From Biscogniauxia marginata (Eukaryota > Ascomycota > Sordariomycetes > Xylariales > Xylariaceae), in assembly GCA_022695795.1 (NCBI GenBank), contig MU404109.1, positions 228,962-292,961 of the forward strand: DNA of 64,000 nucleotides, in the 5' to 3' direction. Under the pieces are notes generated by a model that searched no databases, was not told where the DNA came from, and saw only the letters and a list, made by a program, of their open reading frames with translations. Position 1 is the stretch's first letter. Each line of letters opens with the position of its first letter. Below are positions 44,528-56,242 of this stretch, piece by piece. The position numbers and the translations under genes are program-made.

Positions 44528-46161
44528 CATGCTTAAAAGGCTCTCTGAGCAGAAGTAGTTGTTAAATACACTTAGGTAACGACTAGCTTCGTGACCTATC
44601 ACACGTACAATGTCAATATATTGGCTGTTACAGAGTTCATGTGCTATATGTAATATTTTAATCACAGTATAACAACCTGGCAGCCTTGAATTCATGACCT
44701 TATTACCTAGTACAACCACGTAGTTAAATTCCTAATAGTCAAATATCTGACCCACCTGCTAACATGAAGTTCTCCTGTAATAGTGAATAATTACCTGCCA
44801 GGGCTGCGTTGAAGGTTTGACAGCCGTTATCGTAGAGGTGTACATCCATTGTGGAGTAAGAACTGAAACGGACGCTACGTAGCACTAGTGACAGTAATAG
44901 ATTAGCATACCGATTGACGAATTTAGTGTGAATGATAAATCATCCCTTCTAGGTTGCATGGTTGCATAGATGATACCTACCTTCTGTTCCTGCTGTCACT
45001 GTATGTTGTGCTCAGGTACTTATTAGAGTATGCGCTTGGAAGTCTTTAATAGGTACCTACATATAGGTATGTACATGTGATTACACTATGTAGATGACGT
45101 AATGATTTGTGACTGGCTAAATACCAACACATATAGGTACCTATTGGCTCTCAATTTGTTATCCTTCGTTCAACTAATTTTGTGCTCAGCCACTACGATA
45201 ACTACCTACATGTACCCTGTACCTAAGGTAGTTAGCATGCATGCACATATGTACGCAGCAATAAGTAAGTACATACCTACATAACATACATATGCATTAG
45301 AATAAACCTGATCATGAAAAGCTGCACAGCGTTTCATGCATACAGCTACGACGGTAACAACCTGATTTTAATGTAGGCTGAAGAGAAAGAACCATGGGTG
45401 AGAGATGGGATTTATAAATATACAGAAGAAAACGTGGGCGACCAGCATTAAGAGAACGTACGGACAGGTACCCCTGCCTACAAAGGTACAAAGGGACACA
45501 CCCCCCTGTTCCATTGGAAACAAGCGCCATTGGCCGCTCCAGCCTTAGCGGAACCCAACTAATCTCAGCACCGGTGGTCCCCACTAAACATAGGGAGTTT
45601 AGGGAAGTCACTTAATCTTAGAAAAATAGGGAGAGCTACCTACGCGACCATCTTTCACCATTCCATTTCTTCATGTCAGACATTCAATCGTTGTTCTGAT
45701 TTCCGTAACCAGCATACTATACGGCTGATTTAGCTGGTAAGGGACTCCTGCACGGCCAGAGAAGACAGCAGACACTTTCATTTTGGTTTATTTGTTTTGA
45801 GACTTGCGCCCGCGCAACATTCCACAACCGACATACCTACTAATCAGCTCCGGACCCTGCCGGCGCTCCCACGGTACCTCCACGAAAGACGAAAGCTGAG
45901 AGTGACGAAGGGGCTCTCTGCGTCCAGCTGGCTGTTAGTTCAAAGGAGCACGCATACATTGGGTTCTACAAGTTAGGAAAACACCAGTCCACGCAAGAGA
46001 GACTGGTGGTATTCATGTGCGGAAAAAACCCCCATTCGACTCTGACGACGTGATATTCGTGGCATTGGTGGGATCTAGTCAGCTACAGCTACCGCTACCG
46101 CTATAGCCACAACACCAACTAAACCCATAACTCCTCGAACATCAACTCCGCCTCGAGAGCC
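44528..46161. other. Intergenic, upstream of phospholipase D
   Basis: The left part is the old 3' flank of the deaminase gene. The middle (45000-45290) is rich in TACCTA/TAGGTA words. The right part (about 45650-46161) is the presumed promoter and long 5' leader of the phospholipase D gene. No gene is recognised. Confidence 0.45.
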
Positions 46162-49100
46162 ATGTCCTCCGTAGACCACGATGGCTCGGCTCCGCCTACA
46201 ACGAAAAGCTCTGGCACTTCTACCCCCGTGCAAAAGCACCCCGACCAACCGTCAACAGCCACCCATAGTGTCGGCGACTTACCCTCGATCCCAATTATCA
46301 CTACCCACGATTTGCCACTCCGCAATGCTACATCGAGCAAGTTCTCCGGAAAGATGAGTCTAGACCCGGCAACGGACTATTTGAATGGAGGACTGCCGCA
46401 TGAGGGCCATTCGCCTCTCAATGGGTCTGCGCCTGCATCTCCAAACCGGGTGTCTCCTGCTCAGTCTCCATCGTCGCGATGGAACCTGGGTCCACGAGCG
46501 GCCGATCGAGATAGTACAATACTCGAGGAGCCATCTTCGCCGAATCGACCTAGCGTCCAGTTTGCTCGGACTGACGTTGTGCTGGATCCACCACCGCAAC
46601 ATGCCAGACAAGGGTCGTGGGACGAGGGCGATTTGGCGAATAGATCCCGTAGTGAGAGGTGGATGTCCAAATTAAAATCAACCCTAGGCACTTCCGGGGG
46701 TATTCAACCCCCCAAATCACCAGGGCAGTCGGAGCATGCGTCTCCTTCGGGAGGGAATTCGCCTGTCATGGCGAGGGCACACCGCCTGCCGTCCACCCTG
46801 AACGAAGAGGAGGGAAGCGATGCCGATGTGGAGGAGAGCGGTGAAGAGGGCCAGCCGCGAGAATCACCGAAGATGAAGAAACGGAAGAGGATGAAGCGCC
46901 GTCTCAAGCAATTGGACGTCTTTACCGCCCCAAATACCCCGCGACTAAATGAGGATACTGAATCCCCGGCCGTATCGAGCCGGTTTAACACCATGGTCAG
47001 GAGATCCACCATGCCCGACACTGCCGAACATCGTGGCGGCCTATCTGAGGGGGAAGGCCGCGACCAGCTAGTCGGGCGAAGACCCGGTTGGAGGCGTGGC
47101 AACTCGTGGATGGGCACCCAGCGCACCGCCAACGCGACTGCAGACGAGGGGGAGACCCATCAGCCCCGTACACCTGGCCATAGGCGGCGCATCTCTGAGA
47201 TGTTCGGCGCAGGTGGAGTTTCGGATGGTGATTGGCTCGTCACACCGAGGAGGCCTTTCCTGAGTTCGGAACGAAGGGCAACGTTCGGCGCGCAGAGATG
47301 GAGGCAGGTAAAGCATACGCTGCGGATGTTAGGCAAGAAAAAGACTGATCAACTCGACCTCTACAAATCTGCCGAATTGATGGCCGAGTTACGAGCTGTG
47401 ACACCGGCTGTGGTCATACTTGCCAGTATGTTGCAGAGGGATGAACACGGGAACAAGCGGATACCGGTTCTCCTCGAGCAGCTCAATATACGGGTTATTG
47501 ATAGCTTTCCGGAAGACAGCACAAGCGAGAGACATTCTTTATTTACTATCGCCCTGGAGTATGGCAGCGGTATGAGCCGGATGAGATGGACGGTCACCCG
47601 CAGCGTCCGAGAGATCTGGAATATTCATTGGAAGTATAGACTCTCGCTCAAGAATGATATGCCTCTCCAGGCCACCACTCAACGGCACCGCCCTAGGCAG
47701 CCCAGGTTCCCTAGAAAGGCATTCCCTTACTTGAGATCTTACCAAAACCTAGAGGAGTCCGAAGATGAGGAAAGGCCTCCTGATACTAGAGCCGACGAGA
47801 CTGTAGCCGAAGGCACCGCTGGGGAGGCAACCGCCGCAGAGGCAACGGCGGCAGAGGGAACGGCGAGCGATAATGAAAGGCGGATAAACCACAGCAGGAA
47901 GAAGTCTCGTATGAATACGTTCCTGCCTCGTCGGCAATCTTCAGGGCTGGGAGAGGGTAGGGAGGGGTCCATCGTGAATGGCCAAACTTCTATTGCACTC
48001 AAAAGGAAATATATTGAGCGACAGCGAAGGACGCTGGAGAAGTATCTCCAAGAGATGATCCACTGGCTCATGTTTCGTCCCGATAGTAATCGACTGTGCA
48101 AATTCCTAGAGTTATCAGCTCTGGGTGTGAGACTTGCGGCTGAGGGTAGTTTCCACGGGAAAGAGTGCTACTTGCACATCCAATCGACAAAGGGCATAGA
48201 TTTCAGACGAGTACTCACCCCTCAGAAAGTCATAGCACGGCATACTCGGAAGTGGTTCCTCGTCCGACAGAACTATATCGCAGTCGTCGAGTCGCCAGCG
48301 ACTATGAACATATACGATGTTTATCTCGTGGACCCGATGTTTCGAATTGAATCAAAGAAAAGCACGTTTAAAAAGCTCGGCTCTAAAGTAAAAGGTGATA
48401 AGGAGAAACACAAAAGCAAGGGGAAAGGGAAAGAGAAAGAAACCGGTCATCTCACTGACGAAGAAGCCCCCGAGAAGCATCACACCCTCAAGATATACAC
48501 TGCAGAGCGAAAGATCAAACTATTCTCACGCAACCAGACTGTATTACGCCAATTCGAGGAGTCAGTGTTGGACATGCTGAAGCAGACCCAGTGGTACGAC
48601 TCGCACAGATTTGATAGCTTTGCGCCGGTGCGAAAGAATGCATTTGCGCAATGGCTAGTAGACGGACGGGACTACATGTGGAATGTTTCCCGTGCCATAA
48701 GTATGGCACAGGACGTCATATATATTCACGACTGGTGGCTAAGCCCGGAGCTATATATGCGTCGGCCGGCATGTATCAGTCAAAAATGGCGCCTGGACCG
48801 GCTGCTCCAGAGGAAGGCCAGAGAAGGGGTTAAGATATTCGTTATTGTGTACCGAAATGTGGAACAAGCCATTCCAATCGATTCGGAGTATACGAAATTC
48901 TCACTTCTCAACCTGCACGACAATATCATGGTGTTGAGGTCGCCAAATCAGTTAAAGAAGAACCAGTTCTTCTATGCTCATCACGAAAAGGTCTGTATCG
49001 TGGATCACGATGTAGCTTTCCTCGGTGGTATCGACCTTTGCTTTGGTCGATGGGATAACCCACAGCATCCAATCACGGACGATCGTCCGACAGGCATGGA

Positions 49101-51549
49101 ACCCGACGGCGATCGTCCTAGAGATGCGGAACATTGCCAGCTTTTCCCTGGCAAGGACTATTCGAATCCTCGTGTACTAGATTTCTTCAAGCTGAACGAA
49201 CCCTACGAAGAGATGTACGACAGGAGCAAGACCCCCAGGATGCCTTGGCATGATATCGCCATGCAAGTTGTGGGTCAGCCTGCCAGAGACCTTACTCGGC
49301 ATTTTGTGCAGCGGTGGAATTATCTACGACGGGAACGCAAGCCGACTCGCCCGACACCATTCCTACTTCCTCCGCCCGATGCCAATCCGTCAGATATCGA
49401 GGCTCTTGGTCTGTCCGGGACCTGTGAAGTGCAGATCCTGCGTTCAGCAGGTGACTGGTCTCTTGGATTCCCCAAGGATCTAAGAGAACACAGCATCCAG
49501 TCCGCATACGTGAAACTCATTGAAGAATCGGACCATTTCGTGTATATGGAGAACCAATTCTTCATCACCAGCACTGAAACGATGAACACCAGGGTAGTGA
49601 ATCGTATTGGTGACGCGCTCGTTGAGCGCATCATCCGAGCTCACGAGAACGATGAAGAGTGGCGATGTTGTATTCTAATCCCTCTCGTGCCCGGCTTCCA
49701 GAATACGGTGGACCAGGCTGAAGGAAGCAGTGTGCGCCTAATCATGCAGTTCCAGTACCGCAGTATCTGTAGAGGGCCCCATTCGATCTTCGGCCGCTTA
49801 GAAGCAGTCGGGATTGTGCCAGAGAACTACATTTCATTCTTCAGTCTTCGAAACTGGGGTCGCATTGGCAGGCACAAGCAGATCATGACGGAGCAGCTGT
49901 ATATTCATGCGAAGACTATCATCGTGGACGACCGTGTTGCCTTGATCGGTTCCGCAAACATCAATGAGCGCTCTATGTTAGGTAATCGGGACTCCGAAGT
50001 TGCCGCCGTTGTCCGAGATACCAATATGATATGGTCTACGATGGCCGGCCGAGCCTACCAAGTAGGCAAGTTTGCTCATACTCTGCGGATGCGGCTCATG
50101 AGAGAACATCTTGGTTTGGATGTAGACGAGATCACCGAGCAAGAAAGAGAAGTTGAATTCAATGCAGAGGCACAATTCGAAGCCGAAATGGGCCAGATGT
50201 ACGATGAATACGAACCTCCTGTTGCTGAGAGCTCTAAACGGCTCAGCAGGCCGGCGATTCCTACTGGAAGAAGTTTTAACCACGATGCTGAGGCGGAAGA
50301 AGAGCCCGGCTTCGCTTCCTCTTCCTCTTCCAGTTCTTCGAAGCCTTCAGAACAAAGGTCGTTAGATCGCGATTCTCGAGTGCTTGGTAATTCCAAGCAT
50401 GATCGAGATGTCGAGGGATATGGTCCCGACCACTGGAAAGAAGCACAGGCGAAGGGGCTTGATCGTGGAAACGATACCACCGTGATAAACGGACATGAGG
50501 TGCTTCTTCACCAATCTACCCGGCAACGGGGGAATAGCAAATCCAATGGATCACATAAAGGAGCTTCATCAAAAGGCTCACTAGAGCAAGGCAATGACAA
50601 GCTCCCGCCGTCCAACTCTCCAACTAAGGCCCAAATACCACAGAGCGCACAACACTCATCGCTACCTATACTTGACGACACAGATATAGGCGGACCTCCC
50701 CTCCGTTTTGATGATTCTGGGCGGCCCACGAATGAGATTACAAACCCTTTGCTCCATGATATAATACCAGCGCAAATCGACCAGGACTGCATGCGCGACC
50801 CGGTCAGCCCTGCGTTCTGGGACGACGTATGGACAAGAGTTGCGGATAACAATACTAAGTTGTACCGAAGAGTTTTCCGGTGCATGCCCGATAGCGAAGT
50901 ATCGACATGGAAGGACTACAGTGAATTCGACGAGTACGCCCGCAAGTTTCTTGACAGTATGGCTGGACCGAAGAACGAGGACGCAGAGGTTAAGTCCCAA
51001 GTCAACCCCACACAGAACGCACCCAGTGTTAGCGAGAAGCCTAGTAGCGCTCAGTCTGATGGCAAGCCTAAGGTTGTGGTCTCCAATGGGAATGCAGATG
51101 CATTGAATGAAAAGACACCCAGACCCGACTCGAGCAGCCCGCCGAAATCTGGCTCCGTCGACCCACCTTCCCCCGACCGACCTGCAGGAGACATTCCTTT
51201 CCCGGCATACGAGGGCGAAAAAGACAGTGCCTACCTCGATGCCCAGAATGAAAAGAAGGAGGATCGTAGGGCAACCTTCTCATCTTCTGAGAAGCCGGCA
51301 CCCGAAACAAACAGCACTAGCAACCCCTACAACCACAGCTCCACCAAGCGTCGCCGTCGGGCTACTACTAAGGGCAGCCGACGCGGTTCCATCTACCCAT
51401 TCGAGCTGCTCAGCCGTGACGATGCGGAAGAGCTGTGCGGCATGATCCAGGGCCATCTCGTATCATTCCCGTACGACTGGCTCGAGGCTGAGGAGAAAGA
51501 CAACCATTGGCTTTACCAGGCGGACCTGCTGGCGCCAAAGGAAATCTAG
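46162..51549 (+). CDS. SPO14: Phospholipase D (Spo14/PLD1 type, PX-PH-PLD)
   Basis: An uninterrupted 1795-residue frame. The N-terminal ~400 residues are low-complexity and charged. A PX-like domain follows (about 440-500, IRVIDSFPEDSTSERHSLF, then IHWKYRLSLK), then a PH-like segment (about 660-800, SFHGKECYLHIQS, KWFLVRQNYIAVVES). Two catalytic HKD motifs are intact: AHHEKVCIVDHDVAFLGGID (about residue 939) and YIHAKTIIVDDRVALIGSAN (about residue 1249). The reaction is phosphatidylcholine to phosphatidic acid and choline. The yeast homologue acts in prospore membrane formation and secretion. The C-terminal ~450 residues are mostly disordered but end in a conserved-looking module (YPFELLSRDDAEEL, VSFPYDWLEAEE). 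No intron is needed. Confidence 0.95.
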   Translation: MSSVDHDGSAPPTTKSSGTSTPVQKHPDQPSTATHSVGDLPSIPIITTHDLPLRNATSSKFSGKMSLDPATDYLNGGLPHEGHSPLNGSAPASPNRVSPAQSPSSRWNLGPRAADRDSTILEEPSSPNRPSVQFARTDVVLDPPPQHARQGSWDEGDLANRSRSERWMSKLKSTLGTSGGIQPPKSPGQSEHASPSGGNSPVMARAHRLPSTLNEEEGSDADVEESGEEGQPRESPKMKKRKRMKRRLKQLDVFTAPNTPRLNEDTESPAVSSRFNTMVRRSTMPDTAEHRGGLSEGEGRDQLVGRRPGWRRGNSWMGTQRTANATADEGETHQPRTPGHRRRISEMFGAGGVSDGDWLVTPRRPFLSSERRATFGAQRWRQVKHTLRMLGKKKTDQLDLYKSAELMAELRAVTPAVVILASMLQRDEHGNKRIPVLLEQLNIRVIDSFPEDSTSERHSLFTIALEYGSGMSRMRWTVTRSVREIWNIHWKYRLSLKNDMPLQATTQRHRPRQPRFPRKAFPYLRSYQNLEESEDEERPPDTRADETVAEGTAGEATAAEATAAEGTASDNERRINHSRKKSRMNTFLPRRQSSGLGEGREGSIVNGQTSIALKRKYIERQRRTLEKYLQEMIHWLMFRPDSNRLCKFLELSALGVRLAAEGSFHGKECYLHIQSTKGIDFRRVLTPQKVIARHTRKWFLVRQNYIAVVESPATMNIYDVYLVDPMFRIESKKSTFKKLGSKVKGDKEKHKSKGKGKEKETGHLTDEEAPEKHHTLKIYTAERKIKLFSRNQTVLRQFEESVLDMLKQTQWYDSHRFDSFAPVRKNAFAQWLVDGRDYMWNVSRAISMAQDVIYIHDWWLSPELYMRRPACISQKWRLDRLLQRKAREGVKIFVIVYRNVEQAIPIDSEYTKFSLLNLHDNIMVLRSPNQLKKNQFFYAHHEKVCIVDHDVAFLGGIDLCFGRWDNPQHPITDDRPTGMEPDGDRPRDAEHCQLFPGKDYSNPRVLDFFKLNEPYEEMYDRSKTPRMPWHDIAMQVVGQPARDLTRHFVQRWNYLRRERKPTRPTPFLLPPPDANPSDIEALGLSGTCEVQILRSAGDWSLGFPKDLREHSIQSAYVKLIEESDHFVYMENQFFITSTETMNTRVVNRIGDALVERIIRAHENDEEWRCCILIPLVPGFQNTVDQAEGSSVRLIMQFQYRSICRGPHSIFGRLEAVGIVPENYISFFSLRNWGRIGRHKQIMTEQLYIHAKTIIVDDRVALIGSANINERSMLGNRDSEVAAVVRDTNMIWSTMAGRAYQVGKFAHTLRMRLMREHLGLDVDEITEQEREVEFNAEAQFEAEMGQMYDEYEPPVAESSKRLSRPAIPTGRSFNHDAEAEEEPGFASSSSSSSSKPSEQRSLDRDSRVLGNSKHDRDVEGYGPDHWKEAQAKGLDRGNDTTVINGHEVLLHQSTRQRGNSKSNGSHKGASSKGSLEQGNDKLPPSNSPTKAQIPQSAQHSSLPILDDTDIGGPPLRFDDSGRPTNEITNPLLHDIIPAQIDQDCMRDPVSPAFWDDVWTRVADNNTKLYRRVFRCMPDSEVSTWKDYSEFDEYARKFLDSMAGPKNEDAEVKSQVNPTQNAPSVSEKPSSAQSDGKPKVVVSNGNADALNEKTPRPDSSSPPKSGSVDPPSPDRPAGDIPFPAYEGEKDSAYLDAQNEKKEDRRATFSSSEKPAPETNSTSNPYNHSSTKRRRRATTKGSRRGSIYPFELLSRDDAEELCGMIQGHLVSFPYDWLEAEEKDNHWLYQADLLAPKEI

Positions 51550-53750
51550 TAAGTTTTTTTCCCCCAAAGTTTTGTCGAAAGCTTGTAAAGGGTCCGGACA
51601 TATGATACTAACATAAGAATGTAGTGACTGATCGATCACTGTGTCTCCCTTACCCGTGTACTCTTCATAGTGATCCGCGAACTTTTTGAATGCTTATTCC
51701 AGTTTTCTACGCGGCCTGGGTCCATTGCGGAGCGGAAACTACGACATGCTGTAATATCAAGACTACCTTGTCTCGTCATTCTTTATCATTCCTAGGTCCT
51801 CGGCCTGTTTCCCCTTGAAACTATGTTCTGTGATTTGCATTTACATCATTGTCCGGCGTTTTTTTTTGGCTGTGTTTTGCTTGACACCGCAGCATTCATT
51901 TCCAATTCATGTCCTTTTTCTTTCTTTCTCTTTTTTCCGTAGTAGTAATCAATCATTGACGGCCGCAATTCAGAGGGTTTAAAAAATTGTTGCGGGAGGG
52001 GGAGGGGGAGGAAGGGGAAGGAATCGAATCATGCCCTTCCATACGGGCTTTGCTTTGTGTGTCTTATGTGGCTTTGAAAAATGTGCTGCCTTTTTGTTTT
52101 CTTGACTTGTTCTTTTGAAATTTGACCCATGTGCTACCTTGAATTGCCTGTCTGTTTTATACTTGGCTAGCAAGCAGCCCTCCCCCCTTTTCCAGTGCCT
52201 CTATCGCGTCGTTCTCTCGCCTGGAATCTTGGTTTTTCGGTTTTGATTTCCTTTTTCTTTTTTTTTGGCACGGAGTTTACGGTGGTGGTCCCTAGCCCGG
52301 TCTTTTAAGACAGCATATCTAGGGTCGTATGTAAGTATTAAAATAAGGAGAGTAGGTAAGTAGGTGTTTAGTTAGTTATCATTGAAAGCCTATTTAAACT
52401 TATTAAAGTTAGATATATACCTACCTAAATGAATATATTACTTTAAATATAAACATATCTAGGTATCTATATATATATATATATACTGGCTTGTATTAAC
52501 CACCCTCCCCCTTTTCTTTTCTTTATTTCTTCTCTGCCTCAAGGGCCGTTTTTCATTTTCCTTTCTTTTACTTTCATCCCAAGCGTGTAATTATACAAGA
52601 AACCCGTTTATCTCACACTCCCCCTGCCCGGCTTTAATGTCCTTTTATCTTCCCGACGAAGATCGGAGATGAGAAATCTCTAGCACAACAGAAGGTGTTT
52701 AGTATGCCGCAACGTGGTCGTCATCGTAGGCATTTTGTATTAGCAAAACTCGATTCACCTTAAAACTAACCTTAGGAGGTAACTACCCCCAGTCCAGAGC
52801 CCCAGCCCAGCCCAGCTCAGGAAAAGTTAGCAAAAGTGCGTCTTACGCTTTCTCAACCCCCTCCTTTTCTTAACCCTCTAGGTTAGATATCTCTTACATT
52901 AAGGATCAAGTACATGGTTTATCCGTAAACTACAAGGGTCTTCTTGCCGTTCAGGAAAAACCACAGAGACATGTGAGGGGGACAGCAGAAATCAGATTTC
53001 ATTCAAATTTGAATCTTCTAATCAGTCCGTGACTGCAGAACTAATTATATCGACGGCAAGGACAAAGAAAATATAGGAAGAGCCATGCGTAGTTTGGGTA
53101 TATTTAGTTTAGTTTACTTTAGCTTGTTTATTTTCTCTCTTTCCATCTTTAGCCTTCCCCTTCTATTCCCCTCCCCTCTAATCTCTAATCTCCTGCACGA
53201 TTTCCCCTCCTTCATCCAATGTAAAATGAATATAAGTGCTGTATCTGCTGCTGCAATTGTTGGCGATATCCCGAACCTCCTTCCGGCCTAGAGAAGAAAT
53301 AAGAATGACGAAAAAAAAAAAAAAAGGCTTCTGTAGCAGTGCGTGGTGTATGTAAAAAGTATGTTCACTAAGTATGTAGGTACGAATAAGTAAAGTCTCC
53401 CCTTTCCCCAAATGTCTAGATAGCTCCGTAATCTAGATTACCCCAGTTCGAAACCTCGAATAAAACGCCGATCCAGAAAATGCTAAAGAAAAGTATGATT
53501 TGCGCCAGAACTCTTTCAAATCTTGACTGGTAGGTTGTTGTACAGATAATTCAGAAAGCAGGTAGAAAAAAAACGATGGTTATGTCCATTCCCCTTGGTC
53601 ATAAAAATGTAACGCCTGGTAAATATGTATATGTGTGATGATGGTACAATTATGTGGTTATCGAGTCAGTCATTTCGGTCGAGGTTAAGTTCATTTCTAG
53701 TCGACAAGTCCGATTAGCCGATGACATAGAATCCAACTGAGGGACACATT
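51550..53750. other. Intergenic between convergent genes (2.2 kb)
   Basis: Presumed long 3' UTRs. It holds a (TA)n tract near 52465-52485, several CT-rich and G/A-rich runs (for example 51990-52020, 53310-53325) and TACCTA-type words. No coding or RNA gene is recognised. Confidence 0.45.
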
Positions 53751-56242
53751 TTATTCGGCCAGGCCGTCCCTCAATGCGTCCCCATCTATAACCCCAGGAC
53801 TAGTGTTGTGGGGAGCGCCTCGACTTCGTGCCGCAGCTATTAACTCCGGGAAACCTGGTATAATGCCTGGCTGGTTGACTCCCGGTGGGCGAGCTCGGAT
53901 CTTCTGGGCTTCTTTCTCCTTATCGTTCCTCGAAGAGGGTTTGCCGTCGTTACCGCCTTCGCCTCCTTTTGCACCGCCATTACCCCCGCCCCACGGCCGC
54001 CAACTCACGACCCATTTCCCGAATTTGGATGGCTCCGAACGCTCGTTTGCGTTCGAAATAGTCCGCTGGCTACCCGCTTGTGTGTAGATCTCAAAATTAT
54101 CGCGAAGCAGGGCACTACTACGTCTTCCGCTGTCTCGCGACAACATTGGCCTTGCGGTGACAGTGCTGCTCCCAGTCACGGAGGTGGCGGAACTGATGTG
54201 CCCTATAGTAAGCTGGCTAGGTCTGGATTTGAGGGTGTGGATGTCAAGGCCTCCGGATAGGGACATGATAGATTCGTGGGATATCGTTCTCCGTATCCGA
54301 TACGCCGGTAGTCCAGCTGGTTCGACATCTTCAAGCACGGCTTCTGTGTCCTCTTGGACAACACTAAAATCTCCAGGTAACTCCTCGTCTTCTGCAGAAC
54401 TATCAATCCCCGACACGTCGGGAGTATCTTCTGTATCGTCGGATTCTTCAATTATTGCATGAGCCTGGGGTGGCACAGCCGGGGGGAGTGCTAAATTAGA
54501 CGGTATTTGGAAACTTCTAGTAGACATGTTCGACTGCTGTCTTCGATGACTACAAGGCCAGCCCGGCGACATTGGATCCACAGTCGTAGCAGGCGATGTA
54601 GGGAAAGAGGTATCTATCGTATGATCAAATAAAGAATTCCTTCGGTGCGATTGCGGTGAACTCGGGACCGACGAAGGGGCGAATTCGGATGTTTGCTCTG
54701 AGTATATAGATCCAGACCACCGGTTCGAACGTTGGGAGTCCCTCTTGGAGTGTTGTGTTGACTGATGCCGTACTAAGCTGGTAGGCGACGCGTTCGGTAA
54801 TGAAGTCCCAAGTGGCACGAAACCGCCGTTTGGAGTAATACCCAGACGCTTCTTCCGTGGCTTCTTGGGCTCCTGCTTCGGGGTGGACACGTGATAATGG
54901 TGGTGGATATGGAGCTCCTGAGAAACCCTGGAGGACTGTTGCTGGTCACTGGGAGGATCCTTTGGTTCGAGCTCTGACCTAAGTGTCTGCGTAGTATTGA
55001 TCTCCCCGTCTCCTAACGGCTGATGGTACACCAACTGGTCCCGTAGCGCTTGTATCTCGTCGTTGGAGTTCATGAGCATCTCCCGTAGCTCAGCGATGCC
55101 ATGTTGGAGATTGGCATTGTCTTGAAGTAGGTCACGGACAAAGTGCCCGACGACGCTGGTTCTTCCATTCCCATGATTAAGAGATTTGGCAGCTGCCGCG
55201 CCCTTCAGTCGTCCAGCGGCCGTGTTCAACTCCTTCTCCATCTCGCGCTGTCTCTCTATGCGGTTTATCATCTCGACATGGTGGTCCCGCTCCTCTTTTG
55301 CTTCCTTCTCCATACGCTCTAGCTGTTCTTGCAAGTCGTTGATTCCCCTCTCGGCTCGTTTCCACCGGAACATTGCAGAACGTGCCTCTTCCTGGGATAA
55401 GATCAGACTGCTTTGCAACTCAGCCTGCTCTTGCTCCAAGGATATGAGCTGCCGCTCTAGCGCCTCCGCCCGCGCTGTCTCCCCCTCCAACCGTCGGACC
55501 GTCTGTTGGGAGGAAAGTAGTGTGGCTTCGAGAGACTTGATGCGACCTTCGGAGTCGTTGACGGTCGAATTGAGAAGCTCGAGCTGATCTAGTAGGTCCC
55601 TGTTCTCTTCAATTGTCCTCGCGTTTCTGGCCTCCAGCTCCTTATTGTCCATCTCCAGCTGCTCGATCCGCGCGGTCAGCTCGTAGCGGTCACGTTCGGC
55701 GTCAGCCATGTAAGCTTCATGACGGGCGAGGAGGGCCTGTAAGGCGAAAGTCAGAGAATTAGAGACCCCCATGATACAGAAGAAGTCGTCGACGCTCAGG
55801 AATGTACACGGGTGACTAGCGAAAAACAGTCCAAGACACATGCGCATTCCACGCTATATTACTTTTTCCCGCGACGGCGGATGCAGTGGGGATAGCAAAC
55901 AGCACTAAGCTCATGTAGAGACGCGATTGAAAAGAGCCAAAGGGCTACACTTGTGGTGACGGCACGGCTAGGCCTTTTAAACCTCGACTGATTGCATTGA
56001 AGTGGTGATATGCTAACTAAGGAGAGTGTAGTATTTGCTATACGCACCTGACCCATGCGAGCGGCCGTATGGACATCCTTCTCGACATTATCGAGGACCG
56101 ATTGGTTATGTTTTAGGAAGACACATTCAAGGGAGCCGCAACAGCACTTCATAGGGGGTGTTTCGTGGGATGTCGTAGGCTGAGGCGGCATGGCGTCGTC
56201 GTGGTCGGGGGCTGCAGTGATAGGAGGCTGCGGGTCAGCCAT
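53751..56242 (-). CDS. Conserved coiled-coil protein of unknown function
   Basis: Two exons, 56242-56048 and 55736-53751, joined in phase 0 across a 311-bp intron, give 726 residues. Exon 1 ends with the conserved-looking MKCCCGSLECVFLKHN and VEKDVHTAARMGQ, continuing into ALLARHEAYMADAERDRYEL in exon 2. That reads much better than the intronless start at 55847. Residues about 65-330 are an almost continuous coiled coil, ending in GHFVRDLLQDNANLQHGI. The rest is Ser/Pro-rich and low-complexity (Q-S-H-R-R-N-S type phosphorylation-like sites), with a basic-acidic tail. I recall similar proteins across Pezizomycotina without a firm name. A cytoskeletal or scaffold role is only a guess. Confidence 0.82.

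Noticed and set aside
53085..53291. 68-residue frame with a hydrophobic start resembling a secreted peptide
   Set aside because: It is a low-complexity Phe/Ser/Leu run in a CT-rich 3' intergenic region, with no conserved features.
55737..55847. Intronless start (MRMCLGLFF...) for the coiled-coil protein
   Set aside because: Splicing at 55737 and joining to the exon at 56048-56242 gives a continuous conserved-looking sequence. The intronless N-terminus is intron translation.
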